This document shows, one piece after another, positions 15,319 through 23,596 of a stretch of 38,787 nt of DNA. Origin of the DNA: Spirulina subsalsa CS-330 (GTDB lineage Bacteria; Cyanobacteriota; Cyanobacteriia; Cyanobacteriales; Spirulinaceae); assembly GCF_028330765.1 (NCBI RefSeq), contig NZ_JAQMTY010000158.1, forward strand, positions 1-38,787, written 5' to 3'. The position numbers were made by a program, and so were the translations under genes. The notes under the pieces are model-generated. The model did no database searches and was not told the origin of the DNA. It saw only the letters and a program-made list of their open reading frames with translations. The first letter of the stretch is position 1; every line of letters starts with the position of its first letter.

Positions 15319-16770
15319 TTAAGGTTCAGGCTCATCATCCGGTTGCCAGGTTTCTAGCCCTGCACCCTGATCATCATCAACAGCCCAGACCTGTTCCGTT
15401 GCTGAAAACTCTGGATCATCGGCATCGTCCCCCCACGGTTCTACCGGAGCGGGATCATCCCTCGCCCCATCAGCCGGCGGGAGCAGAGACACCGCCTCAG
15501 TCCGATAATCTTCCCAATCTTCTTCGACCACCGAAGTATAATCCGTCGCGTTCGGAAATGGATCGAGGGTGGGATTCGGCAATTCCGGTTCTGCACCGGT
15601 ATCTTCGACAAACTCCACAAATTCGCCCCAATCCTCTTCGTCATCGTCGAGATTCAACCCATCGGTAAACCTGACCGCAGCCGGGGCTGGGGGATGGGGC
15701 GCGATCGCCTCCTGAGAAACATCCGGCAGGGGCAACACGGCTTCATCCAAATACAGATAGGACGCATCCCAATCTTCAATCCGCAGGGATTCAGGGTCAG
15801 CCGGTGGCGGCGTTGAGGGGGTAACCTCTGGAGCGGAGTCGGAGGGGAACGGGCGCAACTGTTCGCCCTCGTTAGCAAAATCAGTTAAAAAGGCATCGGT
15901 GTCGGGGTCATCGGCGATGACTTCGAGGGGAGCCACCGGAGTTTCGGTAAAAATAGCGTCAAGATCCGGGAAAACGAGGGCTTCGGGATCGGTTTGGCTG
16001 GGCAGATCCGAGGCGAAGGGGTCGAGGGGCGGCGGTTCTGGTGCAGAGCGAGGCGTGATCAAGGCGGGTTCGCTGGCAAGGTTCAGGGGAGCGGCAGCGG
16101 TGATGTCAGTGGGAAAGCTTAAGGGTGGGGCATTCCAGAGGTCATCGGCGGTGCTAAAGGGGTCGCGATCGCCCCCCAAATCCGGCAGCGGTGGATCAGC
16201 GAGGGGGGGGATGGGTTGATCATCCCACTGGAGATCGGGTTGATCGGCCCAGAGGTCGGCGGTGAGGTCGTTGTCATCGAGGGGAGCCGCGAGGGGATCA
16301 TCACCGTAGGGGTCAGGGTCGGGATGGGTGAAGGGGTCAAGGTCGGGGGAATCGAGGGGGGTAAGGGTGGGAGCCGGATCGGGGGGTGGGGGGTTGAAAA
16401 TGTTACCGAGGACGGTGAACAGACGGTTCAAGTTTTCCACGTTATTTTGAATGAGACGGCTGCCGGTGGCGACTTGGTCGAGGTGAAATTGTCGCAGTTC
16501 GTGATAGTCCTGGTCAGTGAGGAAGCGATCGCCCACCTGATTTTCAATATCCCCCTGCACCAGATCAATCCGGGTATGGAGGCGATCGCCCGACAACCCC
16601 GGAGCCGACCCATGCACCAACGCCTCAGCACTAGCGATCGCCGGAATTACTTCCGTGGTGATGTTCAACTCCACCGCTTGGCCCATGGCCATTAAAAACG
16701 CCTCTTGGAGTCGCCCGGCTTTGAGCACCTGCTGAAAGGTTTCCCGCCCTTGCTGTTCTGATTCGACCAT
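15319..16770 (-). CDS. Unknown protein: conserved helical head plus long acidic disordered tail, operon gene 2
   Basis: The product has about 483 residues. The first 115 are a paralogue of operon gene 1 (ETFQQVLKAGRLQEAFLMAM, LHTRIDLVQGDIENQVGDRF, QFHLDQVATGSRLIQNNVEN). From about residue 115 to the end it is low complexity, very rich in Asp, Glu and Pro with many DP and PDL/DPF repeats, and predicted disordered and strongly negative. Such tails can act as scaffolds or interaction hubs. ATG 16770 is preferred because AGAGGA lies 7 bases upstream; ATG 16800 is also possible. The gap from gene 1 is 45 bp and to gene 3 is 16 bp. No enzymatic motif is visible. Confidence 0.78.
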   Translation of the reverse strand: MVESEQQGRETFQQVLKAGRLQEAFLMAMGQAVELNITTEVIPAIASAEALVHGSAPGLSGDRLHTRIDLVQGDIENQVGDRFLTDQDYHELRQFHLDQVATGSRLIQNNVENLNRLFTVLGNIFNPPPPDPAPTLTPLDSPDLDPFTHPDPDPYGDDPLAAPLDDNDLTADLWADQPDLQWDDQPIPPLADPPLPDLGGDRDPFSTADDLWNAPPLSFPTDITAAAPLNLASEPALITPRSAPEPPPLDPFASDLPSQTDPEALVFPDLDAIFTETPVAPLEVIADDPDTDAFLTDFANEGEQLRPFPSDSAPEVTPSTPPPADPESLRIEDWDASYLYLDEAVLPLPDVSQEAIAPHPPAPAAVRFTDGLNLDDDEEDWGEFVEFVEDTGAEPELPNPTLDPFPNATDYTSVVEEDWEDYRTEAVSLLPPADGARDDPAPVEPWGDDADDPEFSATEQVWAVDDDQGAGLETWQPDDEPEP

Positions 16771-16815
16771 GTTCCATCCTCTGCTTGAACTGTCGATCAT
16801 GCCTCACCAGCATGG

Positions 16816-17205
16816 TTACTGCGGCGGTAGGGATGGATTGCGGGTGTTCTTGGGCAACCGATCAACGGTACGCGCCAAGAGGACAAACATTTGCTGCAAA
16901 CTTTCCAGGTTTTGCTTGATAATGTCGCGCCCGTCTTGAACTTGCTGGAGGTGAAAGTCGCGCAGTTCCGTATAGGGGCCGCTGCCGATAAATTGGCTGC
17001 CCACTTCGTTATTAATATCCCCATCCACCAAGTTCATCCGCGTCCGCATTCTCGCACCGGGAGAGGGTTCCCCCAGCACGGCACTGTCATCGGTGGATAC
17101 CCAGGTGGTAATTTCTAATTCAATGGCTTCACCGAGGGCAAGAGTTAGCGCATCAACGACTTTTCCCTCTTTGAGGTACTGCCGAAATTCATCACTGGCT
17201 GCCAT
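16816..17205 (-). CDS. Unknown small helical protein, operon gene 1
   Basis: This 129-residue protein is of unknown function. It reads as DEFRQYLKEGKVVDALTLAL, GEAIELEITTWV, MRTRMNLVDGDINNEVGSQF, then ELRDFHLQQVQDGRDIIKQN and a short variable tail. It is clearly homologous to the N-terminal part of the next gene, so the pair arose by duplication. ATG 17205 is preferred over TTG 17220 because GGGGAAA lies just upstream. It heads the four-gene unit and lies 69 bp after the EVE-domain gene on the same strand. Confidence 0.8.
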   Translation of the reverse strand: MAASDEFRQYLKEGKVVDALTLALGEAIELEITTWVSTDDSAVLGEPSPGARMRTRMNLVDGDINNEVGSQFIGSGPYTELRDFHLQQVQDGRDIIKQNLESLQQMFVLLARTVDRLPKNTRNPSLPPQ

Positions 17206-17274
17206 GTAGAGTTTCCCCAACGAGTCACGCCTAAAACTATAGCACGGCGGTTTTTGGGGGGATCGCTGAGGGCA

Positions 17275-17742
17275 TTAAGTTTCCTTGCGGAGGGTGGTAA
17301 GGGCGAGGAGACGGGAGGCGATCGCTCCCTCAACGGGCATCACTGACAGCCGATTCCCCCGCCGCACTAAGACGAATTCATCCGGCGTAAATGTAGCTTT
17401 TAAGGTGTCAAGGGGAACGAGATCCGCAAACGTCGCCACATATCCCAGTTTGACGGTATACCAGCGGGGTTTGTCGGGGGTGGCTTTGGGGTCGTAATAG
17501 GGGCTATGGGGGTCGAACTGGGTGGGGTCGATGACGTTGGCGGCGACCACTTCGGCCAGACCCGCGAGGCCGGGGGGTTTGGCGTTGGAATGGTAAATAA
17601 AGACGCGATCGCCCTCTTGCATCTGTCGCAAAAAATTCCGCGCTTGATAATTGCGCACGCCGTCCCAAATCTCGATGCGATCGCGGGCTAAGTCATCAAT
17701 ACTGTACACCGTGGGTTCTGATTTCACGAGCCAATCTGCCAT
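17275..17742 (-). CDS. EVE domain-containing protein (THYN1 family)
   Basis: The product has 155 residues and covers the whole EVE domain, a PUA-like fold thought to read modified DNA or RNA bases. Diagnostic segments are WLVKSEPTVYSIDDLAR at the N-terminus, IEIWDGVRNYQARNFLRQMQ, then GDRVFIYHSNAKPPGLAGLA, and near the end EFVLVRRGNRLSVMPV. The start is MADWLVKSEP, as in other family members. It is divergent from guaD, with about 100 bp between them. Confidence 0.93.
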   Translation of the reverse strand: MADWLVKSEPTVYSIDDLARDRIEIWDGVRNYQARNFLRQMQEGDRVFIYHSNAKPPGLAGLAEVVAANVIDPTQFDPHSPYYDPKATPDKPRWYTVKLGYVATFADLVPLDTLKATFTPDEFVLVRRGNRLSVMPVEGAIASRLLALTTLRKET

Positions 17743-17843
17743 TCTGCTGTCCCCCTGTCAAAAGTCGGGTTTATTGTCCCATGGGCCCAGGGGCGATCGC
17801 CTTTATAATTTCTGAGAATTTGAGAAACTGGCAGGCTTAGGAC

Positions 17844-19175
17844 ATGACCAACGCAACTCAACCCCAGGGTATCCGTGGGGCGCTCCTCGATCTGATTGCT
17901 GATCCCTTTTATCACGAAGTCGCGGAGTCGGTGCGCTACATCCCCGATGGGGTTTTGGTGATTGCAGCGGGCAAGATTCAAGCGATCGCCCCCTATGCCG
18001 ACATCATCGCCCAATATCCCGACCTCCCGATCACCGACTACCGCAATCATCTCATCGTCCCCGGCCTGATTGATACCCACATCCATTTCCCCCAAATGGA
18101 AATGATCGCCGCCTACGGGGAACAACTCCTCACCTGGCTCAATACCTACACCTTCCCCACCGAAGCCCAATTTAAAGATCCCGCCTACGCCGCCGAAGTG
18201 GCCGATCGCTTCCTCACGGAACTGCTGCGCCATGGGACTACCACCGCCCTCGTTTTCGCCACGGTGCATCCGGAATCCGTCGAGGCCTTTTTCACCGCCG
18301 CCCAAGCCCGCCGCCTCCGGATGATTTCCGGTAAGGTGTTGATGGATCGCCATGCCCCGGAGAATTTGCGCGACACCCCAGAACAGGCCTACCACGAGAG
18401 CAAAGCCCTGATTGCAAAATGGCATGGGCGCGATCGCCTCCTCTACGCCGTCACGCCCCGTTTTGCGATTACCTCATCCCCGGAACAATTGGCAGTCGCG
18501 GGCCGCCTCCTCGCCGAATTTCCCGATGTTTACCTCCATACCCACCTCTCGGAAAATGAGGACGAAGTAGCCTGGGTGCGGGAGCTTTTCCCCGATCGCG
18601 ACGGTTATTTAGATGTGTACGATCGCGCCGGATTGGTGGGGCCTCGTTCCATTTTTGCCCATGGGGTGCAACTCACCCCGGCGGAATTTGCCCGCCTGTC
18701 GGTGACGGAGGCGGCGATCGCCTTTTGTCCCACCTCGAACCTGTTTCTCGGTAGCGGTCTGTTTAAACTCGAACAGGCGAAACACCGCGATCGCCCCGTG
18801 AAACTCGGCCTCGGCACGGACATCGGCGCAGGTACGAGCTTCTCGATCCTCCAAACCGCCAACGAAGCCTACAAAGTCGCCCAACTGCGTCGCCAAACCC
18901 TTTCCCCCTTCCAAGCCCTCTACCTCGCCACCCTCGGCGGCGCTCACGCCCTCAACCTTGACCCCATCCTCGGCAATTTCAACCCCGGCAAGGAAGCCGA
19001 CTTCATCGTCCTCGATCGCCGCGCCACCCCTCTCCTTCAATTCCGCAACCCCGAAACCATCCCCACGGATTTAACCGCGATCGCTGATCAAGTCTTCTCC
19101 TTGATCATCCTTGGGGACGATCGCGCCATCCACGCCACCCACATTTTGGGCGATCGCGTCATCCTGCCGGACTAG
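17844..19175 (+). CDS. guaD: Guanine deaminase
   Basis: This amidohydrolase deaminates guanine to xanthine in purine salvage and catabolism. The metal-site motif is PGLIDTHIHFPQ, followed by HTHLSENEDEV, IFAHGVQLTP, and the Asp of GLGTDIGAGTSFS. The length (443 aa) is normal for the family. The start is preceded by TTAGGA at about 5 bases, and a TATAAT box lies at 17804-17809 without a matching -35. All metal ligands appear present, so activity is expected. Confidence 0.93.
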   Translation: MTNATQPQGIRGALLDLIADPFYHEVAESVRYIPDGVLVIAAGKIQAIAPYADIIAQYPDLPITDYRNHLIVPGLIDTHIHFPQMEMIAAYGEQLLTWLNTYTFPTEAQFKDPAYAAEVADRFLTELLRHGTTTALVFATVHPESVEAFFTAAQARRLRMISGKVLMDRHAPENLRDTPEQAYHESKALIAKWHGRDRLLYAVTPRFAITSSPEQLAVAGRLLAEFPDVYLHTHLSENEDEVAWVRELFPDRDGYLDVYDRAGLVGPRSIFAHGVQLTPAEFARLSVTEAAIAFCPTSNLFLGSGLFKLEQAKHRDRPVKLGLGTDIGAGTSFSILQTANEAYKVAQLRRQTLSPFQALYLATLGGAHALNLDPILGNFNPGKEADFIVLDRRATPLLQFRNPETIPTDLTAIADQVFSLIILGDDRAIHATHILGDRVILPD

Positions 19176-19198
19176 GTCTGGCTCGATGGGTTTTCGGG

Positions 19199-19549
19199 CT
19201 GGTTAACTGACTTGATCGCCCTCACCCCCAACCCCTCTCCCAGAGTGCGAGGGGAGCCGTCCATTTTTCCAGTTCCCTCCCCTAGAGAGGGCTGGGGAGC
19301 CGATCCATTTTCCCAATTCCCTCTCCCGGAGGGCTACTGCTTATACATAACGTTCCAATGTTGGCCTCGTCTGCGTTTGATCCCCCTAAATCCCCCTTTT
19401 TAAGGGGGACTTTTTTGCGTTCCCCCCTTAAAAAGGGGGGCTAGGGGGGATCGAGAGAAGGTGAACATCGCTAAGAGCAGTTTGTGTATAAGCAGTAGCC
19501 CAGAGGGTGAGGGCTTTCCGGGATCTGGCTAATTTTGTCAGTCAACCAG
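19199..19549. mobile_element. MITE-A copy 1 (CTGGTTaACTGAC termini), interrupted by MITE-B
   Basis: Terminal inverted repeats CTGGTTAACTGAC (19199-19211) and GTCAGTCAACCAG (19537-19549) bound a palindromic body of the CCCTCACCCC/CCTCTCCC repeat. It matches the reverse complement of the intact copy at 21678-21823, apart from an extra internal stretch of gagg-type palindrome and the 165-bp MITE-B inserted at 19334. No clear target duplication is visible. It ends 3 bp from the stop of the small membrane-protein gene. Confidence 0.75.
19334..19498. mobile_element. MITE-B copy 1 (CTACTGCTTATACA termini), nested in MITE-A
   Basis: Terminal inverted repeats CTACTGCTTATACATAA and TTGTGTATAAGCAGTAG match at 16 of 17 positions. 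The 165-bp body holds a large hairpin (GATCCCCCTAAATCCCCC ... AGGGGGGATC). Flanks CCCGGAGGG (19325-19333) and CCCAGAGGG (19499-19507) look like a 9-bp target duplication with one mismatch. No transposase is encoded, so it would need one in trans. Confidence 0.78.
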
Positions 19550-19552
19550 GGC

Positions 19553-19801
19553 TTAGGCCCAGCTTAAAACGTTGAGGCCAATTAAGAGGATGAGGAGAAA
19601 CACATTGAGGGCGATCGCGCTCCGTTGTTGGCTGATGTGTTTGCTGAAAATGGTTGAGCCTTTTTCCTTTAAATAGGTTTGAATGCCGGGGGGAAGGTTT
19701 TGGTAGCGATCGCGCTGGCGTTGGATTTGACGGCTCAAATTAACCACGCCAAACACCGAAATAATCAGTAAAATAGTGCGATAAATCAGGTAAGGGTGCA
19801 T
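19553..19801 (-). CDS. Small two-helix membrane protein
   Basis: The product has 82 residues with one hydrophobic helix at each end (LIYRTILLIISVFGVVNL and SAIALNVFLLILLIGLNVLS). A basic, soluble stretch lies between them (RQIQRQRDRYQNLPPG). I recognise no family. It starts 12 bp after the stop of the DUF1232 gene and is probably co-transcribed with it. The MITE-A copy ends immediately after its stop. Confidence 0.7.
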   Translation of the reverse strand: MHPYLIYRTILLIISVFGVVNLSRQIQRQRDRYQNLPPGIQTYLKEKGSTIFSKHISQQRSAIALNVFLLILLIGLNVLSWA

Positions 19802-19813
19802 AGGAATTAGGGC

Positions 19814-20539
19814 TTAGAGATGTTTGAGGCTGTAGTTAACTGCGATGGTAATCAGGGCGGCGAAAATGCTGCCGGTGAGGGCGATGCGGACAATGTTGTT
19901 ATATTTGCGAATTTCGATTTCGGCTTTTTGTTCCGCTTGGCGAACCAAATAGGTTTCCACTTCACCCGCTAAGGTGCTCACCACCACGACAATCAGCGCC
20001 ACATCATCCACGAGGCCGCCAATGGGAATCACATCAGGAATTGCATCAATGGGAGAAATTAAATAGATGAGCGATGCGATCGCCAACGCTTTCGATTTCC
20101 ACGCCGCTTGGGGGTCGCGCACCAACTGCACCAACACCTCCACCTTTGACCAAATTTCCTTTACCGGGCCGCGCTGCATTGACCCAATATTTTCGTTAAT
20201 CCGCTCCACATCTTCCGGTTTGGCTTTGCGGATGTAGTCATGGAAAATGCGTTTAATTTTGGCGGTTTTGCCCTGTTCCAACTGTTGATCAATTTGATCC
20301 AATGGATCTTCTAAGGTGGTGTCTGATCCCTCTGCTTCTGCATTGCGCCAGGTTTGCCAGCGGGAGCGGAGGGCCTGCCAGGGTTTTGGCCGGGTCAGGG
20401 CAACGGATTGAGCCGGAGGGGATGGCTCTGGGGCGAGGCTGGCCGGGGCTTCCGATCGGGTGGGGTCGGCATTGGATCGGAAGCGTTGGGTGAGTTTGGC
20501 GGTGCGATCGCGCAGCGTTTGGCGTAAGGTTGCAAACAT
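19814..20539 (-). CDS. DUF1232 (YkvA-like) membrane protein
   Basis: The product has 241 residues. The DUF1232 core is at about 147-185 (WKSKALAIASLIYLISPIDA, then IPDVIPIGGLVDDVALI). A Pro-rich linker and a helical stretch (LDQIDQQLEQGKTAKIKRIF) precede it, and a C-terminal membrane helix lies near residues 218-236. Its function is unknown; the family is found in bacterial membranes. ATG 20539 has GGGGGA just upstream and is preferred over GTG 20554. It lies between the pentapeptide-repeat gene (18 bp) and the small two-helix gene (12 bp), forming one operon. Confidence 0.88.
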   Translation of the reverse strand: MFATLRQTLRDRTAKLTQRFRSNADPTRSEAPASLAPEPSPPAQSVALTRPKPWQALRSRWQTWRNAEAEGSDTTLEDPLDQIDQQLEQGKTAKIKRIFHDYIRKAKPEDVERINENIGSMQRGPVKEIWSKVEVLVQLVRDPQAAWKSKALAIASLIYLISPIDAIPDVIPIGGLVDDVALIVVVVSTLAGEVETYLVRQAEQKAEIEIRKYNNIVRIALTGSIFAALITIAVNYSLKHL

Positions 20540-20557
20540 AAAATCCCCCAACACAAT

Positions 20558-21529
20558 CTACTGATTTTCCAGTTCGCCCCGTCGCCGACAGCCTTGGTCA
20601 GACAAAGACGCATCGGGTAACGTCGCTCGACATAGGATCACGGTTCCCAGTTCCACCGCCGTCAGGTCGGCATTTTCGAGATCCGCTTCAAATAGGTTAG
20701 CATTTCGCAAATCCCCATAGCTCAGATCCGCCCGTCGCAAATCCCCATAGCGCAGATTAACATTGCGGAGATTCGCCTGGCGCAGGTTGGCCTGTTGCAA
20801 AATGGCGCTGCTCATCTGGGCATCCCGCAGAATCGCCCCGCCTAAATTGGCATTGCTGAGGTCAGCATTGAGCAACACCGCACGGGTCAGGTCAGCATAA
20901 CTCAAGGTGGCGCGGGAGAGATCTGCATTGCTGAGGTTAGCCAGGCTAATGTTGGCTTGGTTGAGGCGGCTACGGGAGAGATCCGCATTGTTGAGGTTGC
21001 TTTGGCGGAGGTTGCTTTCGATCAAGGTGGCGCGGCTGAGGTTGGCGGCCTCAAGATTGGCCTCGCTGAGGTCGGCGGTGGTCAGGGTGCTGCCTTGGAG
21101 ATTGGCATTGATCAAACTGGCATGGGTAAGGGTGGTGCGGACGAGGCTGGCATCGCTCAAGTCAGCCGCGTTGAGGCTGGCGCGGTAGAGGGTGGCGCGG
21201 TCGAGAACGGCAAATTCAAGGTCAGCACTGTCAAGGCGGGCTAGGGTAAGATTGGCCCCGCTGAGGTCGGCATAGCGCAGATCCGCCCCGCTGAGGTTGG
21301 CTTCGATCAGGTTGGAGCCGCTGAGTTTGGCGCGTTGGAGGTCAACGCCGCTGAGGTCAGCCTCCCTGAGGTCACAGTTGCGGCATTCGTTGGTTTCGAG
21401 CAGTTGCTGAAGGTGGGAGGGGTTGGCGGCATGGGCAACGGGGGCGATGCTGCTGATGCTTGCCCCGATCGCAAGGCCGGCGATCGCACCTCTCCACAGT
21501 TGATTAACCATCTCCCCTCTTTTCTCCAT
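20558..21529 (-). CDS. Exported pentapeptide-repeat protein
   Basis: A signal peptide (WRGAIAGLAIGASISSIAPV, cut after AHA) precedes NPSHLQQLLETNECRNCDLR and then about fifty A[DN]LXX pentapeptides, such as ADLSG, ANLSR and ADLRY. They should fold into a right-handed quadrilateral beta-helix of about twelve turns, ending in a Cys-containing cap (VILCRATLPDASLSDQGCRR). The likely location is the periplasm or thylakoid lumen. The Met 18 bases downstream of the given start (21511) has a purine-rich stretch before it and is an equally good start. The first gene of a three-gene operon with DUF1232. Confidence 0.85.
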   Translation of the reverse strand: MEKRGEMVNQLWRGAIAGLAIGASISSIAPVAHAANPSHLQQLLETNECRNCDLREADLSGVDLQRAKLSGSNLIEANLSGADLRYADLSGANLTLARLDSADLEFAVLDRATLYRASLNAADLSDASLVRTTLTHASLINANLQGSTLTTADLSEANLEAANLSRATLIESNLRQSNLNNADLSRSRLNQANISLANLSNADLSRATLSYADLTRAVLLNADLSNANLGGAILRDAQMSSAILQQANLRQANLRNVNLRYGDLRRADLSYGDLRNANLFEADLENADLTAVELGTVILCRATLPDASLSDQGCRRRGELENQ

Positions 21530-21627
21530 CAACGCTCTATCTTTATACGAGTGTAGCCCGATTCTAGAGAATTTCCCCTGGGTTCCGAGGGATGGGGGGC
21601 GATCGCCCCTGGGTATCTTCTGAACAG

Positions 21628-21658
21628 AAAAAAACAAGAGAGCAACTCTCTTGTTTTT
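21628..21658 (-). terminator. Intrinsic terminator after rpsJ
   Basis: A perfect 13-bp stem (AAAAACAAGAGAG / CTCTCTTGTTTTT) with a 3-base loop is followed on the minus strand by a run of seven T. It separates the str cluster from the pentapeptide-repeat operon. Confidence 0.85.
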
Positions 21659-21677
21659 GTCATCGTTAGGATTTGAC

Positions 21678-21823
21678 CTGGTTGACTGACAACATTAGCC
21701 AGATCCCGGAAAGCCCTCACCCTAGCCCTCTCCCTCCGGGAGAGGGAACTGGAAAAATGGATCGGCTCCCCTCGCCCTCTGGGAGAGGGGTTGGGGGTGA
21801 GGGCGATCAAGTCAGTCAACCAG
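21678..21823. mobile_element. MITE-A copy 2, intact, with 9-bp target duplication
   Basis: Perfect 13-bp terminal inverted repeats CTGGTTGACTGAC (21678-21690) and GTCAGTCAACCAG (21811-21823) bound a 146-bp palindromic element. GGATTTGAC occurs directly on both sides (21669-21677 and 21824-21832), a perfect 9-bp target duplication. It sits between rpsJ and its terminator, so it is transcribed. It has no coding capacity. Confidence 0.88.
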
Positions 21824-21848
21824 GGATTTGACGGTTTTAAATGAGCGC

Positions 21849-22166
21849 TTAAAGCTTCACTTCAATATCAACCCCAGCCGGTAGATCCAGCTTCATTAAG
21901 GCATCAATCGTCTTCGATGAGGGTTGATAGATATCAATAATGCGGCGATGGGTGCGGGTTTCAAAATGCTCACGGGAATCCTTATCCACGTGGGGCGATC
22001 GCAACAAACAATAGATCCGACGCTTGGTGGGCAAGGGAATCGGGCCAATCGCTGTGGCGTTGGTGCGATTCGCGGTATCCACGATCTTTTCGCAGGAGGT
22101 ATCGAGGAGGCGGCGGTCAAAGGCTTTGAGGCGGATGCGGATTTTTTGCTGTTGGATAGTAGCCAT
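21849..22166 (-). CDS. rpsJ: 30S ribosomal protein S10
   Basis: S10 (105 residues) is a ribosomal small-subunit protein and, as NusE, part of antitermination complexes. The full sequence matches the family: [20 protein letters not shown], then [20 protein letters not shown], and near the end [18 protein letters not shown]. It is last in the str cluster, after tuf, a typical cyanobacterial order. A strong hairpin separates it from tuf, and an intact MITE follows before its terminator. Confidence 0.98.
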   Translation of the reverse strand: MATIQQQKIRIRLKAFDRRLLDTSCEKIVDTANRTNATAIGPIPLPTKRRIYCLLRSPHVDKDSREHFETRTHRRIIDIYQPSSKTIDALMKLDLPAGVDIEVKL

Positions 22167-22207
22167 GTTCAGTTTTCAAGGTTCAGGAAAAGAATAGAAT
22201 CAGGGGG

Positions 22208-22246
22208 CAAAAAGAGCAGAAAAGCTGAACTTTTCTGCTCTTTTGC
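22208..22246 (-). terminator. 15-bp hairpin between tuf and rpsJ (terminator or attenuator)
   Basis: AAAAGAGCAGAAAAG (22210-22224) pairs perfectly with CTTTTCTGCTCTTTT (22230-22244), with a 5-base loop. T-runs on both sides make it terminator-like in both directions. It begins 15 bases after the tuf stop and could uncouple rpsJ levels from tuf. Confidence 0.8.
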
Positions 22247-22260
22247 ATTATCGTCCGAGA

Positions 22261-23490
22261 TTACTCAAGGATCTTAGACACCACACCAGCGCCGATCGTC
22301 CGGCCCCCTTCGCGAATTGCGAAGCGCATCCCTTGTTCAACGGCAACGGCGTTAATCAAGGTCACGGTCATTTTGATGCGATCGCCCGGCATCACCATTT
22401 CAGCCTCACTGCCATCATCCGCAGTAAACGCATCAATGGTTCCGGTCACGTCGGTCGTCCGCACATAGAACTGAGGACGATAGCCAGAGAAAAAGGGCGT
22501 GTGACGGCCACCTTCTTCTTTCTTGAGCACATACACCTCACCTTCAAACTTGGTGTGGGGCGTAATGCTGCTGGGCTTCGCCAACACCATACCGCGCTCA
22601 ATATCTTCTTTCTGGATACCCCGGAGCAGAATGCCCACGTTGTCCCCAGCCATCCCTTCATCCAAGGTTTTTTGGAACATTTCCACACCCGTCACCGTGG
22701 CGCTGCGGGTTTCGCGAATCCCGATAATTTCAATGGTTTCACCCACTTTCACCTTACCGCGTTCAATCCGACCCGTGGCAACCGTCCCACGACCGGTGAT
22801 CGAGAAAACATCTTCAATCGCCATCAAGAAAGGCTTATCAATTTCCCGTTCCGGTGAAGGGATATAGCTATCCACTTCATCCATCAACGCCAAAATTTGA
22901 TCCACCCACTCATCTTCACCCTTGTCGAGTTTGGCGTTTGCTGTCAACGCTTCCACGGCCTTCAGGGCAGACCCGGAAACGATGGGAATATTGTCACCGT
23001 CAAAGTCATAGAGGCTGAGCAGTTCGCGAACTTCGAGTTCAACCAACTCGAGCAATTCTTCGTCATCCACCATGTCCTTCTTATTCAAGAACACCACCAA
23101 GTTAGGAACCCCCACTTGCTTCGCTAGCAAAATATGCTCACGGGTTTGGGGCATCGGGCCATCGGCAGCGGACACCACCAACACAGCCCCGTCCATTTGA
23201 GCCGCCCCGGTGATCATGTTTTTTACATAGTCAGCGTGTCCAGGACAGTCCACGTGGGCGTAGTGACGATTGTCTGTCTCATATTCCACGTGAGCGGTAT
23301 TGATCGTGATCCCCCGTGCTTTTTCTTCCGGTGCTGCGTCGATATCGGCGTAGTTTCGGGCTTTGGCTTTACCCGTTGCGGCTAGTGCCATCGTGATTGC
23401 AGCGGTTAATGTGGTTTTACCGTGGTCAACGTGGCCAATCGTGCCGATGTTAACGTGGTCTTTATTCCGTTCAAATTTTGCGCGTGCCAT
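22261..23490 (-). CDS. tuf: Elongation factor Tu
   Basis: EF-Tu delivers aminoacyl-tRNA to the ribosome as a GTP complex. All G motifs are present: [10 protein letters not shown], the [15 protein letters not shown] region, and [20 protein letters not shown]; the last includes a short [16 protein letters not shown] insert-like stretch usual in cyanobacteria and chloroplasts. Domains 2 and 3 follow and end with [13 protein letters not shown]. 409 residues is the expected cyanobacterial length. Confidence 0.99.
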   Translation of the reverse strand: MARAKFERNKDHVNIGTIGHVDHGKTTLTAAITMALAATGKAKARNYADIDAAPEEKARGITINTAHVEYETDNRHYAHVDCPGHADYVKNMITGAAQMDGAVLVVSAADGPMPQTREHILLAKQVGVPNLVVFLNKKDMVDDEELLELVELEVRELLSLYDFDGDNIPIVSGSALKAVEALTANAKLDKGEDEWVDQILALMDEVDSYIPSPEREIDKPFLMAIEDVFSITGRGTVATGRIERGKVKVGETIEIIGIRETRSATVTGVEMFQKTLDEGMAGDNVGILLRGIQKEDIERGMVLAKPSSITPHTKFEGEVYVLKKEEGGRHTPFFSGYRPQFYVRTTDVTGTIDAFTADDGSEAEMVMPGDRIKMTVTLINAVAVEQGMRFAIREGGRTIGAGVVSKILE

Positions 23491-23596
23491 TGATTAATCG
23501 TTCCTTATCTCTAAGTTTGCGTTCCTGAGCTGATTTCACATTTTAGGGCCGATCGTGACCTCTTGTCTGGCCATCCTCGGCCCTAGCCTGTATCCA

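Noticed and set aside
17724-18425. 233-codon minus-strand open frame
   Set aside because: It lies antisense to guaD; the Gly-rich product mirrors the codon bias of guanine deaminase.
20907-21244. Repetitive plus-strand frames rich in Arg/Leu or Gly/Val
   Set aside because: These are antisense images of the pentapeptide repeats, not repeat proteins in their own right.
20600-21400. Periodic sequence that might suggest a CRISPR array
   Set aside because: The 15-base periodicity comes from pentapeptide codons; there are no constant repeats with unique spacers. No CRISPR array was found in the window.
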